Source: Dyadobacter sp. Leaf189
Lineage (GTDB): Bacteria; Bacteroidota; Bacteroidia; Cytophagales; Spirosomataceae
Direction of reading: 5' to 3'
Length of the DNA: 64,000 nucleotides
Assembly (NCBI RefSeq): GCF_001424405.1
Contig: NZ_LMPS01000001.1
Span: 1,423,999-1,487,998, forward strand
The notes beneath the pieces were generated by a model. It saw only the letters and a list, made by a program, of their open reading frames with translations, was not told the origin of the DNA and did no database searches. A program made the translations under genes and the position numbers. This document shows, piece by piece, positions 8,658 through 19,911 of this stretch; within the stretch, counting starts at the first letter, position 1; every line of letters begins with the position of its first letter.

Positions 8658-10355
8658 ATGCAGCGATTTTTGGCGGGCATTGTTATAATCCTTGTTGCCC
8701 TGATCTACTTCGTTTACAACTTTTACTACTCCGTTAATTTTCCATATCAGGATGATTATCTCCTTATCCAGTTTATAGAAACGATTTCCCAGGGCGGATC
8801 GGGTGTTTCAGGAGTTATCAAGGAGCTTTTCAGGACCTTTAACGATCACAAGGCGGCGGTACCGCGGTTTGTGTCGCTGGTTAACTATCATTTGACGGGG
8901 TACCTGGATTACCGGGCTTACATTGTGATCGTCTCGGTCAATGTCTGTTACATCTTCGGATTTCTATACCTTCAATTCCGGAAGCTGAATCTGCCGCCCT
9001 GGTACTTTCTGCCAGCTGCTTTCCTGTTTTTTCAGCCACTGTATCACGAGATCTCAAACTGGGCGCTAACCGGATTGCAGCATTCTTTCCTGACTGCATT
9101 CACAGTTACGGCGATTATGCTCGTTTCCCGACGCACCAGCGGCGCATTCCTCGGAGCGATGTTCTGCTGCTTTCTGGCCACATTTACGCATGGTAACGGG
9201 ATACTTTCTTTCCCGGCGATCATTTTTTTCTTTCTGTGCATTAAGGATTTCAGAGGCGCCATCATGACAGCTCTGTTTATGATCGGTTGTTTTTTGATTT
9301 ACATCATCGGCTACGAGTCGGGGCAGGCTGGCAAGCTTCCCACCAGCGTGATCAGCTTCCTTTCTTCGCTGTTTGGTTTTGTGGGTTCAAGTATGTCACT
9401 CTGGTCGGCTCCGGTGCTTTGGTCCGCCGTCTGGGGGATTGTGATCGTCGCCTTCGTTGCCTTCATCGTGACCAAAATCGCACAGACGTACTACGGCAAG
9501 CCGTTGGTTATCAAGCCCGGTACCGTGGAGCTGATCTCTCTTTTTGCATTCATCTTCATCACGAGCTTTGTGGTAGCCTTGTTCAGGTCCTGGGCGGGCA
9601 GCACGATCGCGAGCCGCTTCCAGATTTATGCCTCGCTGGCCACGGTTATTTTTTACCTGTTGCTGCTCAGCTACACCTCATTTTTCCGCCGCATGCGGGT
9701 TGTGTCCATACTGATCGGATTAAGTGTGTTCTACTGGATTTATTCCTATTACAAATTCACGGAGATGATCGCCGCTCAGAAGACGGTTTACCTCGCAGAT
9801 GTTTACAATTGGAAAACCAACCACAATATGTTTTCTGTTGAAAAATCGATTCTCCGGAATGCCGATTTTTATCTTACGCCAGCTTATCAGAAAGGTTTTT
9901 TCAGGATTCCCAGGCCCGTCGTTGAAAAGGCGCAGCTGGATTCGATGTTTGCTGCACAGCCTTTGGCCACGGCGGATCACGGCATGTATGTGGAGGAATG
10001 GAAGGTAGACAGGCTGAGCCGCGACACTACGGAGCTGCTCACATTCTACTTCGTTTCCAGCGTTGTAGAGCCGGAGCGGAAAGGGTTTACCGGTAACCGG
10101 TTTATGGTTTTAAAGGATCGTACCCACGGACAGGTCCACCTGGTGAGTGCCAATCCCAAAGTGGAGGCAAGAAGGGAGATATTAACCTCAGGAAACTACT
10201 ACAAACCGGGCTTCAATGTGCTTTTCCGGATTGACGATCTGGCGCCGGGGAACTATGACCTGGGTATTCTGGATGTTAGTGATAAACACGAAAAAACGTT
10301 TTACCGGCTAGACAAAGCGCTTCTTGTCACCACCAGCCGCATTGCCTTGCAATAG
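8658..10355 (+). CDS. Polytopic membrane protein, possible GT-C-type glycosyltransferase
   Basis: 565 residues. The first transmembrane helix (residues 5-22) is followed by a periplasmic loop carrying an acidic pair (FPYQDDYLL, residues about 32-40), the position where GT-C enzymes (ArnT/PMT/oligosaccharyl-transferase type) keep a catalytic Asp. Eight to ten hydrophobic helices follow up to about residue 365, then a soluble C-terminal domain of about 195 residues. That layout, membrane core plus soluble tail, is typical of lipid-linked-sugar glycosyltransferases, but no family was firmly recognised. It stands alone with its own promoter and terminator-bounded upstream side. Function inferred from topology only. 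Confidence 0.5.
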   Translation: MQRFLAGIVIILVALIYFVYNFYYSVNFPYQDDYLLIQFIETISQGGSGVSGVIKELFRTFNDHKAAVPRFVSLVNYHLTGYLDYRAYIVIVSVNVCYIFGFLYLQFRKLNLPPWYFLPAAFLFFQPLYHEISNWALTGLQHSFLTAFTVTAIMLVSRRTSGAFLGAMFCCFLATFTHGNGILSFPAIIFFFLCIKDFRGAIMTALFMIGCFLIYIIGYESGQAGKLPTSVISFLSSLFGFVGSSMSLWSAPVLWSAVWGIVIVAFVAFIVTKIAQTYYGKPLVIKPGTVELISLFAFIFITSFVVALFRSWAGSTIASRFQIYASLATVIFYLLLLSYTSFFRRMRVVSILIGLSVFYWIYSYYKFTEMIAAQKTVYLADVYNWKTNHNMFSVEKSILRNADFYLTPAYQKGFFRIPRPVVEKAQLDSMFAAQPLATADHGMYVEEWKVDRLSRDTTELLTFYFVSSVVEPERKGFTGNRFMVLKDRTHGQVHLVSANPKVEARREILTSGNYYKPGFNVLFRIDDLAPGNYDLGILDVSDKHEKTFYRLDKALLVTTSRIALQ

Positions 10356-10490
10356 CTGCAAAATACCTTTCTTCTGCATTATTTTACCGTTAGATTACCC
10401 AATCCGAATATTGGTTAATTAATATTTCCACCTGCTTCATCCCGTCGCAACAAATCGTTCCCCAAGGCTGGATTCCTCCGAAAAAAAACG

Positions 10491-10498
10491 TATCTTTA
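10491..10498 (+). promoter_or_regulatory. -7-like element TATCTTTA upstream of gyrB
   Basis: Seven of eight positions fit TAnnTTTG (last base A). It lies 55 bp before the gyrB ATG after a run of eight A. No TTTG at the -33 distance. Confidence 0.35.
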
Positions 10499-10540
10499 CA
10501 TGCTTAAAAAGCCTGAAAATGGTTCTTTTTATCCAAGTGA

Positions 10541-12508
<1,968 letters not shown>

Positions 12509-12532
12509 CGGCTGATTCACATCGGATCAATC

Positions 12533-12572
12533 GAAACGGATGGTTGTCACTGGCAGTCATCCGTTTCTTTTT
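12533..12572 (+). terminator. Rho-independent terminator of gyrB
   Basis: Perfect 10-bp stem (GAAACGGATG at 12533-12542 with CATCCGTTTC at 12558-12567) followed by TTTTT at 12568-12572, starting 25 bases past the gyrB stop. Confidence 0.85.
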
Positions 12573-12670
12573 GAGCCAAAATTTAACAGAAACTTCATCG
12601 ACCCGAAAACAATAGATTATTTACATTCGTTGAAATTTTAGCAGGTTTCCTACAACACATTAGATTAGTT

Positions 12671-14977
12671 ATGTCCGATTCGAGTAACCATACATATAAC
12701 AGTGAAAAAAAAGGTAAGTTGACAAACTTGTTAGCATTCTTTAAGAGCTCCAAGGAGCCCGTTCCTTCGGAAGAAAGCAAGGCGATCACCTTGTCGGAGA
12801 AAGCTACTACCCAGGTCCAGCAAAGCGATATGATCAGTCGTGACCTGAGCTGGCTGAAATTCAACGACCGGGTACTCGATCAGGCACTGGATGAGAGCAG
12901 GAACCTTTTCGACCGCCTCAAATTCCTGGCGATCACATCTTCCAATCTCGACGAGTTCTTCACGATCCGGGTAGGCAGTCTTTACAATTACCTGGACTTC
13001 GGAAAAGAGCGGCTTGATTATTCAGGCTTGCGGGAAATTCCTTTCCGGAAGGTGATGATGCGCGATATACACGATTTCGTGCGCAGGCAGAATGAATGTT
13101 ATACCAACCAGTTGAAGCCCCTTTTCTCTAAACACGGTTTTCGCATTGTTGACCTGGAAGAAACCACGGAAGAGGAGAAGAATGCAGTGGAAGAGTATTT
13201 CGAGCGCACCGTTTACCCGATGCTGACACCGATGCTCTTTGACTATACCCATGCATTTCCGGTTTTGCTTGCCAAAGTACTGGTGCTCGGCGTGATCACG
13301 CAGGTAAAAGGAACTACCTCCGAGGAGGATAGAAAACTGTCTTTCGTGCAGCTTCCATTGAACCTGCCGCGATTTTACGTCATTGAACGTGAGGACGAGC
13401 TGCTGTTTATACCCATTGAAAACATCGTCAGAAAGCACATTAACAAGCTTTACCGGAATGTAGATATCGCGTCGACGAACCTGTTCCGCATTATCCGCAA
13501 CGGTGATTTTACATTGGAGGAGAGCGATGATATCGAAGCAGATTTTATCGACGAGATCAGGCAGAAGATCAAAAGCCGGAGACTGGGGCGTGTAGTGCAG
13601 GTTTCCGTAGAGCCGGGTATTAATCCTGACTTGCTTAACCTGATCAAAAAACGCTGGGAGATTGACGATTACAATGTGTTTCCCACCGAAGGTTTGATAG
13701 ACTACACGGCTTTTTGGAATATCATCAAACATCCGGAATTTAAAGACCAGATACCGCCGATCCACCCGCCTGTGCCACCACTAGGGCTGGACAGGGACCG
13801 TATTCCAGATATTTTCGAAACCATGCGGGAGCGGGATATCCTTTTACATCATCCCTACAACAACTTTGAGCCTGTATTGCAGCTGCTCGAACAAGCCGCA
13901 GAGGATCCGAAGGTATTATCTATTAAGCTGACCATTTATCGGCTTGCAAAGAATTCACGTGTTACCGAGGCCCTTTTACATGCAGCGGAAAACGGCAAGC
14001 ACGTGGCAGTATTGTTTGAGGTAAAAGCGCGCTTTGATGAAGAGAATAACATCCGCGAGGCGCAAAGGTTGCAAAAGGCAGGCTGCTTTGTGATTTACGG
14101 AATCGGGTTGCTCAAAACGCATACAAAACTGCTGCTGATCGTCAGAAATGAAGGTAACAGGGTATTGCGGTACGCGCATTTGTCGAGCGGGAATTACAAT
14201 GAGGATACATCAAGATTGTATACGGATACCGGGCTGCTAACTTCCAATGAAGAATACACGCACGATATCTCTGAGTTTTTCAATGTAATAACGGGCCATT
14301 CTATCCCCACGGAATACCAGAACCTGATCACTGCGCCGCGGTATATGCGCGCCAAGCTGATCGAACTGATCCAGCAGGAAGCAGAGAATGCGAGGGCCGG
14401 ACTGAAAAGTGGTATCTGCATTAAGATCAACTCACTTGAAGACAGGGATACGATTCTGGAACTGTATAAAGCTTCGGAAGCAGGTGTGCCAATCCGCCTG
14501 ATCGTACGGGGAATGTGCTGTTTGCGGCCAAAAAGGAAGGGATTAAGTGAGAATATCACTGTCAGGTCACTCGTAGGCAATTTCCTTGAACACTCTCGGA
14601 TCTTCTACTTCCACCAGAATGGAAATCCGCTGGTATATGGTGGCAGTGCCGATGCGATGGTAAGAAGCTTCGATAAACGCATTGAGTCGCTTTTTAAGCT
14701 GGTAGACCCACGTGTGCGGCAGCAGGCGATCCACATTCTTTATTACAGCTTGCAGGACAATGTGAATGCTTACGAATTGCAGGAAGACGGATCATACGTC
14801 AAATGCGAAATCGAAGAAGGCGTAGCGCCGCTGAACGTGCACGAAGCTTTTTACGACGTCAAGCTGGACGAAGTAATGGCGACGCATTTGTTTGAAGAGG
14901 AAGACAAAAAGGCAGAAGCTGCGCTGCTCACGCCGGCTGAGCCTGAAATACAAGCCCAGGCCGGCAGCGAAGAATAG
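12671..14977 (+). CDS. ppk1: Polyphosphate kinase 1
   Basis: 768 residues. Makes inorganic polyphosphate from the ATP gamma-phosphate. After a charged 50-residue N-terminal extension (not part of the family core) come the N domain (SRDLSWLKFNDRVLDQA), head domain, and the two PLD-like catalytic domains: HHPYNNFEPVLQLL, then the phosphorylated histidine H503 in RYAHLSSGNYN (equivalent to H435 of E. coli PPK1), and a second catalytic His region near YFHQNGNPLVYGGSAD. The stop abuts the stop of murF-alr with no gap (14977/14978). The N-terminal extension is rich in Ser, Lys and Glu and looks disordered. Monocistronic. Certain at the family level. Confidence 0.95.
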   Translation: MSDSSNHTYNSEKKGKLTNLLAFFKSSKEPVPSEESKAITLSEKATTQVQQSDMISRDLSWLKFNDRVLDQALDESRNLFDRLKFLAITSSNLDEFFTIRVGSLYNYLDFGKERLDYSGLREIPFRKVMMRDIHDFVRRQNECYTNQLKPLFSKHGFRIVDLEETTEEEKNAVEEYFERTVYPMLTPMLFDYTHAFPVLLAKVLVLGVITQVKGTTSEEDRKLSFVQLPLNLPRFYVIEREDELLFIPIENIVRKHINKLYRNVDIASTNLFRIIRNGDFTLEESDDIEADFIDEIRQKIKSRRLGRVVQVSVEPGINPDLLNLIKKRWEIDDYNVFPTEGLIDYTAFWNIIKHPEFKDQIPPIHPPVPPLGLDRDRIPDIFETMRERDILLHHPYNNFEPVLQLLEQAAEDPKVLSIKLTIYRLAKNSRVTEALLHAAENGKHVAVLFEVKARFDEENNIREAQRLQKAGCFVIYGIGLLKTHTKLLLIVRNEGNRVLRYAHLSSGNYNEDTSRLYTDTGLLTSNEEYTHDISEFFNVITGHSIPTEYQNLITAPRYMRAKLIELIQQEAENARAGLKSGICIKINSLEDRDTILELYKASEAGVPIRLIVRGMCCLRPKRKGLSENITVRSLVGNFLEHSRIFYFHQNGNPLVYGGSADAMVRSFDKRIESLFKLVDPRVRQQAIHILYYSLQDNVNAYELQEDGSYVKCEIEEGVAPLNVHEAFYDVKLDEVMATHLFEEEDKKAEAALLTPAEPEIQAQAGSEE

Positions 14978-17452
14978 TTACTCTTTAAAAAATACCCGTT
15001 TTACACGATCTCCTATGCCAGTCAGAATCTCATAGGGGATCGTGTTTATTTTTTTGGCAAGATCAATAATAGGTACCTGCCTGCCAAATACGATCACTTC
15101 GTCTCCCTCTTCGGCATTTGCCTCGGTCACGTCGACCATTGTCATATCCATACAGATATTCCCGATCGTAGGGCAAAGCGTCCCGTTCACCCAAACCTGC
15201 CCGACACCGTTCCCCAGGCGCCTGTCGTATCCGTCGGCATAACCGATCGCCAGGGTAGCAATTGCCGAATTGTGCCTGATCTGACCTTTTCTGCTATAAC
15301 CGACCGTTTCGCCGGTTGTCAGGTATTTGATCTGCGAAATGACCGTTTTGAGGGTACCGCTGTGCTGCAATGCACTTTGCTCCTGGCCTGTTGCTTCAAC
15401 CCCGTAAAGTCCGATCCCAAGCCTGACCATATCCAGCTTGTATTCCGGAAAACGGACAATGCCGGCAGAGTTCAGAATGTGTTTCAGTACATTGTAGCCA
15501 AGCGTGTTTTCAAGCAAGGAGGCGCCTTCGATGAACTGGGCATATTGCTGTTTTGAAAATTCATTATGCACACCTTCATCAGCACCGACGAGGTGTGAGA
15601 AAATGCTGGCTACTTTTATTTCAGGATGTTCTCCCAGTTTTTGCATTAGCCAGTCAAGATCGTCGGCAACAAAGCCGAGCCGGTGCATTCCGGTATCGAG
15701 TTTTAAATGGATAGGAGGTATGTAAGAGCCTGCGGGCAGTTTTTCAATGTAGGCGATCCAGTCGGCCAGTACGCGGCGACTATATATTTCGGGTTCAAGC
15801 CTGTGCTGAAGTAGCAGATCAAATGTGGGCGTTGCCGGGCTCATCACCATAACAGGCAGGTTGATCCCGTTTTCTCGCAAAACAACACCTTCATCTGCAT
15901 ACGCAACTCCCAGATAATCGACCCTGTGGTATTGTAAAAGTGCTGCAACTTCGGCACTGCCGCTTCCATAGGCGAAAGCTTTTACCATCGCCATTATCTT
16001 CGTTTCCTTTCCTGCTTTTGCGCGATAGTAGTTGAGGTTGTGTACCAATGCGTCCAGGTTGATTTCCAGTACAGTACCATGCGCTTTTTGCTGTAAACGC
16101 TGCACGATCTTCTCAAAAGAGAATGGACGCGCGCCTTTTACAAGGATTAAGCTGTCGGTTAATGATTCAAATGGAAATTCTTTCAGGAAAGCTTCCGTGT
16201 TATTGTAAAAAGATTGAATGGGGAAATCAAATAGCGCTGCCTGGCTGCTGATCTGCGGACCGATCGCAATCAGCTGATGGATATTCTTCTCTCTTAAAAG
16301 GCTGGCCACGGACCTGTACAGTTCAGCCGGGGTTTGCCCGGTTTGTAAAAGATCTGAAATGATAACCGCCTTTTTCTGTCGCTGTTCCTGCTGTCCCAGG
16401 AAGTTGAGCGCCATTGCCAGCCCCTGTATATCATTGTTGTAGGTATCGTCGACCACATAATTGTGATTGATCCCTTCTTTCAGCTCCAATCGCATGGATA
16501 CCGGACGGAGTTGCCTGATTTTCTGCTGAACCTTGTCAGCAGAAATGCCGAAATCAAGCATAAACACAATGCAATGAACCAGGTTTTCAAGCGAAGCCTC
16601 GTCGCGGAATGCAGTTTCAAAAATGTGACTGCCGAGCGTACCCTGTAACCGTATCTGCGTTTTGTCAGGGTGAACCTCGAAACTTACCTGTATATCAGCA
16701 CCGGAGCGGCTGCTGCCCCAGCTTACCGTTTTCAGAAATGTATTGACGGGTTTCAGTATCAGCCTGATTTCTTCATCTATATCCGTGTAATCCTTCCTGT
16801 ATATCAGCTTTCTGACCTTGGTGAAAAGGCGGAGCTTTTCTGTGATTTTCTGCTTGCGGCTCCTGAAACCATTATCATGCGCAGAACCGATGTTTGTAAA
16901 AATTCCGATTGTGGGCTGCATAACAGGTTGCAGGTATTCCATTTCATGTGCCTGCGAGATGCCCGATTCGAAAATTCCCAGTGTATGTTCATTGCTGATG
17001 TTCCACACAGAAAGCGGTACACCAATCTGCGAGTTGTAGCTTTTGGGACTCGCTACGATCCGGTGCTCGGGAGATAGAAGCTGCACCAGCCACTCTTTCA
17101 CGATCGTCTTCCCATTGCTGCCCGCGATCCCGATCACAGGAATATCGAACTTGCTCCTTTTCTCCGAAACCAGTTTTTGCAAAGCGCGGATCGAAGAAGG
17201 TACGATCCAGATTTTGGCGTCGTTCCAGGCGGCCATTGTCTCGCGCAGCTGTTCGGGTAGCTGTGCATCTTCGAGCACAAATTCCCGCACACCCATTTCG
17301 TACAGTTCAGGGACAAAGTGATGCCCGTCGTGACGCTCGCCTTTGATCGCGAAAAATATACTTTGTTCCGGAAAAGATACCTGGCGGCTGTCAGTAAGAA
17401 TGTAAGCGGCTGTGGTTGAGATAGGTTGAGAGATCGTCGGAGTAAAGCTCAT
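14978..17452 (-). CDS. murF-alr: Bifunctional UDP-MurNAc-tripeptide:D-Ala-D-Ala ligase / alanine racemase
   Basis: 824 residues, two enzymes fused. Residues 1 to about 455 are a Mur ligase of the MurF type: central P-loop GIAGSNGKTIVKEW near residue 108, an N-terminal substrate domain, and a C-terminal domain with DDTYNNDIQGL. Residues about 460-824 are a PLP-dependent alanine racemase, with K491 in MVKAFAYGSG as the Schiff-base lysine and a Tyr in VGYSRKG as the second catalytic base. The fusion joins supply of D-Ala with its use in lipid-linked peptidoglycan precursor synthesis and is known across Bacteroidota. A perfect minus-strand -7 box lies just upstream at 17484. It converges exactly with ppk1. 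Confidence 0.95.
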   Translation of the reverse strand: MSFTPTISQPISTTAAYILTDSRQVSFPEQSIFFAIKGERHDGHHFVPELYEMGVREFVLEDAQLPEQLRETMAAWNDAKIWIVPSSIRALQKLVSEKRSKFDIPVIGIAGSNGKTIVKEWLVQLLSPEHRIVASPKSYNSQIGVPLSVWNISNEHTLGIFESGISQAHEMEYLQPVMQPTIGIFTNIGSAHDNGFRSRKQKITEKLRLFTKVRKLIYRKDYTDIDEEIRLILKPVNTFLKTVSWGSSRSGADIQVSFEVHPDKTQIRLQGTLGSHIFETAFRDEASLENLVHCIVFMLDFGISADKVQQKIRQLRPVSMRLELKEGINHNYVVDDTYNNDIQGLAMALNFLGQQEQRQKKAVIISDLLQTGQTPAELYRSVASLLREKNIHQLIAIGPQISSQAALFDFPIQSFYNNTEAFLKEFPFESLTDSLILVKGARPFSFEKIVQRLQQKAHGTVLEINLDALVHNLNYYRAKAGKETKIMAMVKAFAYGSGSAEVAALLQYHRVDYLGVAYADEGVVLRENGINLPVMVMSPATPTFDLLLQHRLEPEIYSRRVLADWIAYIEKLPAGSYIPPIHLKLDTGMHRLGFVADDLDWLMQKLGEHPEIKVASIFSHLVGADEGVHNEFSKQQYAQFIEGASLLENTLGYNVLKHILNSAGIVRFPEYKLDMVRLGIGLYGVEATGQEQSALQHSGTLKTVISQIKYLTTGETVGYSRKGQIRHNSAIATLAIGYADGYDRRLGNGVGQVWVNGTLCPTIGNICMDMTMVDVTEANAEEGDEVIVFGRQVPIIDLAKKINTIPYEILTGIGDRVKRVFFKE

Positions 17453-17483
17453 TCCAATGCATTTTTAAACGGCGTAAAGGTAT

Positions 17484-17491
17484 CAAACCTA
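17484..17491 (-). promoter_or_regulatory. -7 element TAGGTTTG for murF-alr
   Basis: On the minus strand this reads TAGGTTTG, an exact TAnnTTTG. It is about 32 bases upstream of the murF-alr start and overlaps the corA stop codon, so murF-alr can be transcribed separately from corA. No clear -33 TTTG. Confidence 0.4.
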
Positions 17492-18619
17492 CATCCATTT
17501 TTTGCTTTTGAAATAAAATATCAACCCTGTTGTGACTACCGCCATTAATCCCCAGACATAAAAATAGCCGTACCGCATTTTGAGCTCGGGCATGTATTCA
17601 AAGTTCATCCCGTAAACACCTACAATGAATGTAAGCGGCATAAATACCGCCGAGAAAATCGTCAGGGTTTTCATAACCGAGTTCATCCTGTTGCTGATCG
17701 TCGACAGATGTACGTCGGCAAGGCTGGCTACCAATTCGCGGTACGAATCAATGGTATCCAAAACCTGCATTACGTGGTCATAAAGGTCGCGGTAGTAGGG
17801 AATTACGTCTTTGGAAATCTGAATATTATCTTCCCTGATCAGCTGATTGAGCATGTCGCGTAGCGGCCAGATCTGCCGCCGGGCCAGGGTAAGCTCGCGT
17901 TTCAGCGCGTAAAGTTGTTTGAGTGAAATGTCTTCCGTTCCCCTGATAACCTGATCTTCAACAGTATCCAGCTCGTCACCTAATTTTTCGAGTACGATAA
18001 AGTAGTTGTCTACCACCACATCGAGCAATGCAAAGAGCAGGTAATCAGGCCCGTTTTTGCGCGTTTTGCCCACCGAGGCTTCAAGCCTGGAAAGTACCGG
18101 AGAGAAAATGTCGCTCGTCCGTTCTTCCTGAAATGAGATCAGGTAATTCTTTCCCAACACAAAACTCACATGCTCGGACGAGATGCAGATAGGCTGTTCA
18201 GTCTCAATGTTCAGCATCTTCAAAGTAAGGAACAGCTGTCCCGAATCATAGAGTTCGAGCTTGGGCTTGTGCTCGGTATTCACCACATCCTCCAAAAGCA
18301 ATGAATGGAGATGGTAAATATTCCCGAGCTTCTGGATCAGTTCAATTTCGTGAATCCCGTCGACGTCAAGCCAGGTTACAACAGGTTCTCCTTCTCCGGC
18401 AGGAAGACAGTCTTTCAGGGACTTGACCGCCTCATCTTTGATCATCTTTTCATTATACTGGATCCTGCGCACCGTTGTTTTGAGCGCGATTTCCGGGCCT
18501 ACATAAGTAAGTGTGCCCGGCGAAGTCAGCAGGTTGCGGCGTTTGTACCGCTTCGTTTTTCTGATCAAAGGCGTAAGCTGATCGCTTTCAAGCCCCTGGA
18601 TTAGTTCTTCCTTACTCAA
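17489..18619 (-). CDS. corA: CorA-type magnesium/cobalt channel
   Basis: 376 residues. N-terminal cytoplasmic domain rich in charged helices, then two C-terminal transmembrane helices (about 317-337 and 350-370) with the signature YGMN between them (VGVYGMNFEYMPEL). The CorA family forms pentameric Mg2+/Co2+/Ni2+ channels gated by cytoplasmic metal. The stop is 36 bp upstream of murF-alr and the start is 6 bp from the end of the stress-protein gene, so corA is probably in one transcript with that gene. Length and topology are normal for the family. Ion choice cannot be read from sequence. Confidence 0.92.
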   Translation of the reverse strand: MSKEELIQGLESDQLTPLIRKTKRYKRRNLLTSPGTLTYVGPEIALKTTVRRIQYNEKMIKDEAVKSLKDCLPAGEGEPVVTWLDVDGIHEIELIQKLGNIYHLHSLLLEDVVNTEHKPKLELYDSGQLFLTLKMLNIETEQPICISSEHVSFVLGKNYLISFQEERTSDIFSPVLSRLEASVGKTRKNGPDYLLFALLDVVVDNYFIVLEKLGDELDTVEDQVIRGTEDISLKQLYALKRELTLARRQIWPLRDMLNQLIREDNIQISKDVIPYYRDLYDHVMQVLDTIDSYRELVASLADVHLSTISNRMNSVMKTLTIFSAVFMPLTFIVGVYGMNFEYMPELKMRYGYFYVWGLMAVVTTGLIFYFKSKKWM

Positions 18620-18625
18620 TTAGTT

Positions 18626-19480
18626 TCAGGATTTAAGGTGAAAAACAAGCAGCGGTACGTGGGTATCGATGACCAGTTTTCTGGTAACGCTCGGGTTGAT
18701 CAGGAACTCTTCGATAAATGAACGTTCGCGCGCAGACATAATGAGCAGATCCGCGCCTGCTTCGTCGCAATATTCTTCAATTCCGTCCAGGACATGATTC
18801 GCTTTTTTATAAACAATCTGATCCTCCGCGATCGCAAATTCAGCCTTGATCTCATCTATATACTGATTGTCGGGCTGGATATTCGGCTGCGCGTCAGACT
18901 GGATTTTCAGTAAAGTAAGCTGAGCGCCCAAATGGTTGAGCAAAACAAAAACTTCCTTGAGAATGTCATTTTCATCATATTCAAACTGAGTGGCATATAC
19001 GACCTTGCTGAACGTGGTCGGATTGCTCTGCGGCGGTATCACAAGCACCGGGCATTTGGATTGCAGCGCAATATGCGTCGCTGAGCTTCCTATCAGCTTA
19101 TCCAAAAAGCCGCCGGTTCCGGTCCGTCCCACAATGACCATAGCGGGCTGATGTTCCTCAATGGCCTCTTCCACAACAGACTGCACACTACCCAGCATCC
19201 ACAACGCGCGCGCATTGTAGCCTTGGGCAACGAGGTTGTCGGCGTATTGATCCAGCCTGTTTCGGTAATCATCTTCGAGGTCCGTGGTCATTGCCAGGAA
19301 ATCCGCGCCGCCTACTCCGGGCAAAACGCCGCCGGGCGTAAGGTTCACATCGGCGATATAGGGCTGGTAAGCATGCAGGATAAGCAGCTCGGTAGCTCCT
19401 TTTTCGGCAATGATCTTTGCGGCATTCAGGGCGTGCTCGGCGTTCTCGGAAAAATCAATCGGGATCAGTAGGCGGTTCAT
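18626..19480 (-). CDS. Tandem-domain universal stress protein
   Basis: 284 residues made of two Usp domains (about 1-145 and 150-284). The first begins MNRLLIPIDFSENAEHAL and carries the ATP-binding signature G-2x-G-9x-G-S in VGRTGTGGFLDKLIGSSA. The second is more degenerate: it retains a late strand DLLIMSARERSF but lacks the glycine signature, so probably only the first half binds nucleotide. Cytoplasmic. Role in stress tolerance is by family analogy only. First gene of a likely uspA-corA unit reading leftward from the 431-bp intergenic region. Confidence 0.88.
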   Translation of the reverse strand: MNRLLIPIDFSENAEHALNAAKIIAEKGATELLILHAYQPYIADVNLTPGGVLPGVGGADFLAMTTDLEDDYRNRLDQYADNLVAQGYNARALWMLGSVQSVVEEAIEEHQPAMVIVGRTGTGGFLDKLIGSSATHIALQSKCPVLVIPPQSNPTTFSKVVYATQFEYDENDILKEVFVLLNHLGAQLTLLKIQSDAQPNIQPDNQYIDEIKAEFAIAEDQIVYKKANHVLDGIEEYCDEAGADLLIMSARERSFIEEFLINPSVTRKLVIDTHVPLLVFHLKS

Positions 19481-19911
19481 AAAATGACGGTTTGAGTTGG
19501 GAAAATGCAGTGCCCGAACATATTCAATTTAAGAACTGGATCAAAGGATTCAGGTCAGTTTTCATAATTTGGTAAGATAAAGCTGAATGTGGCTGGCTGC
19601 TGCAAATTTCGTCCTGTATGCAGAGGCATGTTAAATTTTTATGCCAAATTAGACCTGTAAAACTGCAACCTGAGACCAACCGGGTTTCTTCTTCCTTTAT
19701 ATATTTGCATTAATCCCAGCTTTAGTATTCTGTAAGAAACAGTTTTTTATTTTATTTTCCTGATCAAACCTGGTATAAACGATAGTAATGTTGAATTAAG
19801 GCAATAATTAAATTCTGCAAACGGTGAGAAATGCAGATGCTTCATAGCTGGCCTTAAATTGATTTTTAATAAGTTTACTATCGCAAACCGATCTCCCACT
19901 TCAATCCTGAT
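19481..19911. other. 431-bp divergent intergenic region between the stress protein and the symporter
   Basis: No open frame of note. It contains one exact Bacteroidota -7 box on the plus strand (TATATTTG, 19700-19707) and otherwise AT-rich sequence with small imperfect inverted repeats (GGCAT...ATGCC at about 19624-19644). No tRNA, riboswitch or known small RNA recognised. It is the longest non-repeat gap in the window and must hold the promoters for both divergent genes; a long 5' leader for the symporter would follow from the -7 box position. Confidence 0.5.
19700..19707 (+). promoter_or_regulatory. -7 element TATATTTG upstream of the symporter gene
   Basis: Exact TAnnTTTG, 204 bp before the ATG at 19912. 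No TTTG at -33. If used it gives a leader of about 200 nt. Confidence 0.35.

Noticed and set aside
13022-13765. Long open frame (247 codons) antisense to ppk1
   Set aside because: It lies wholly inside a clear ppk1 gene; the frame is open because of codon bias on the opposite strand, and the protein has no domain or signal.
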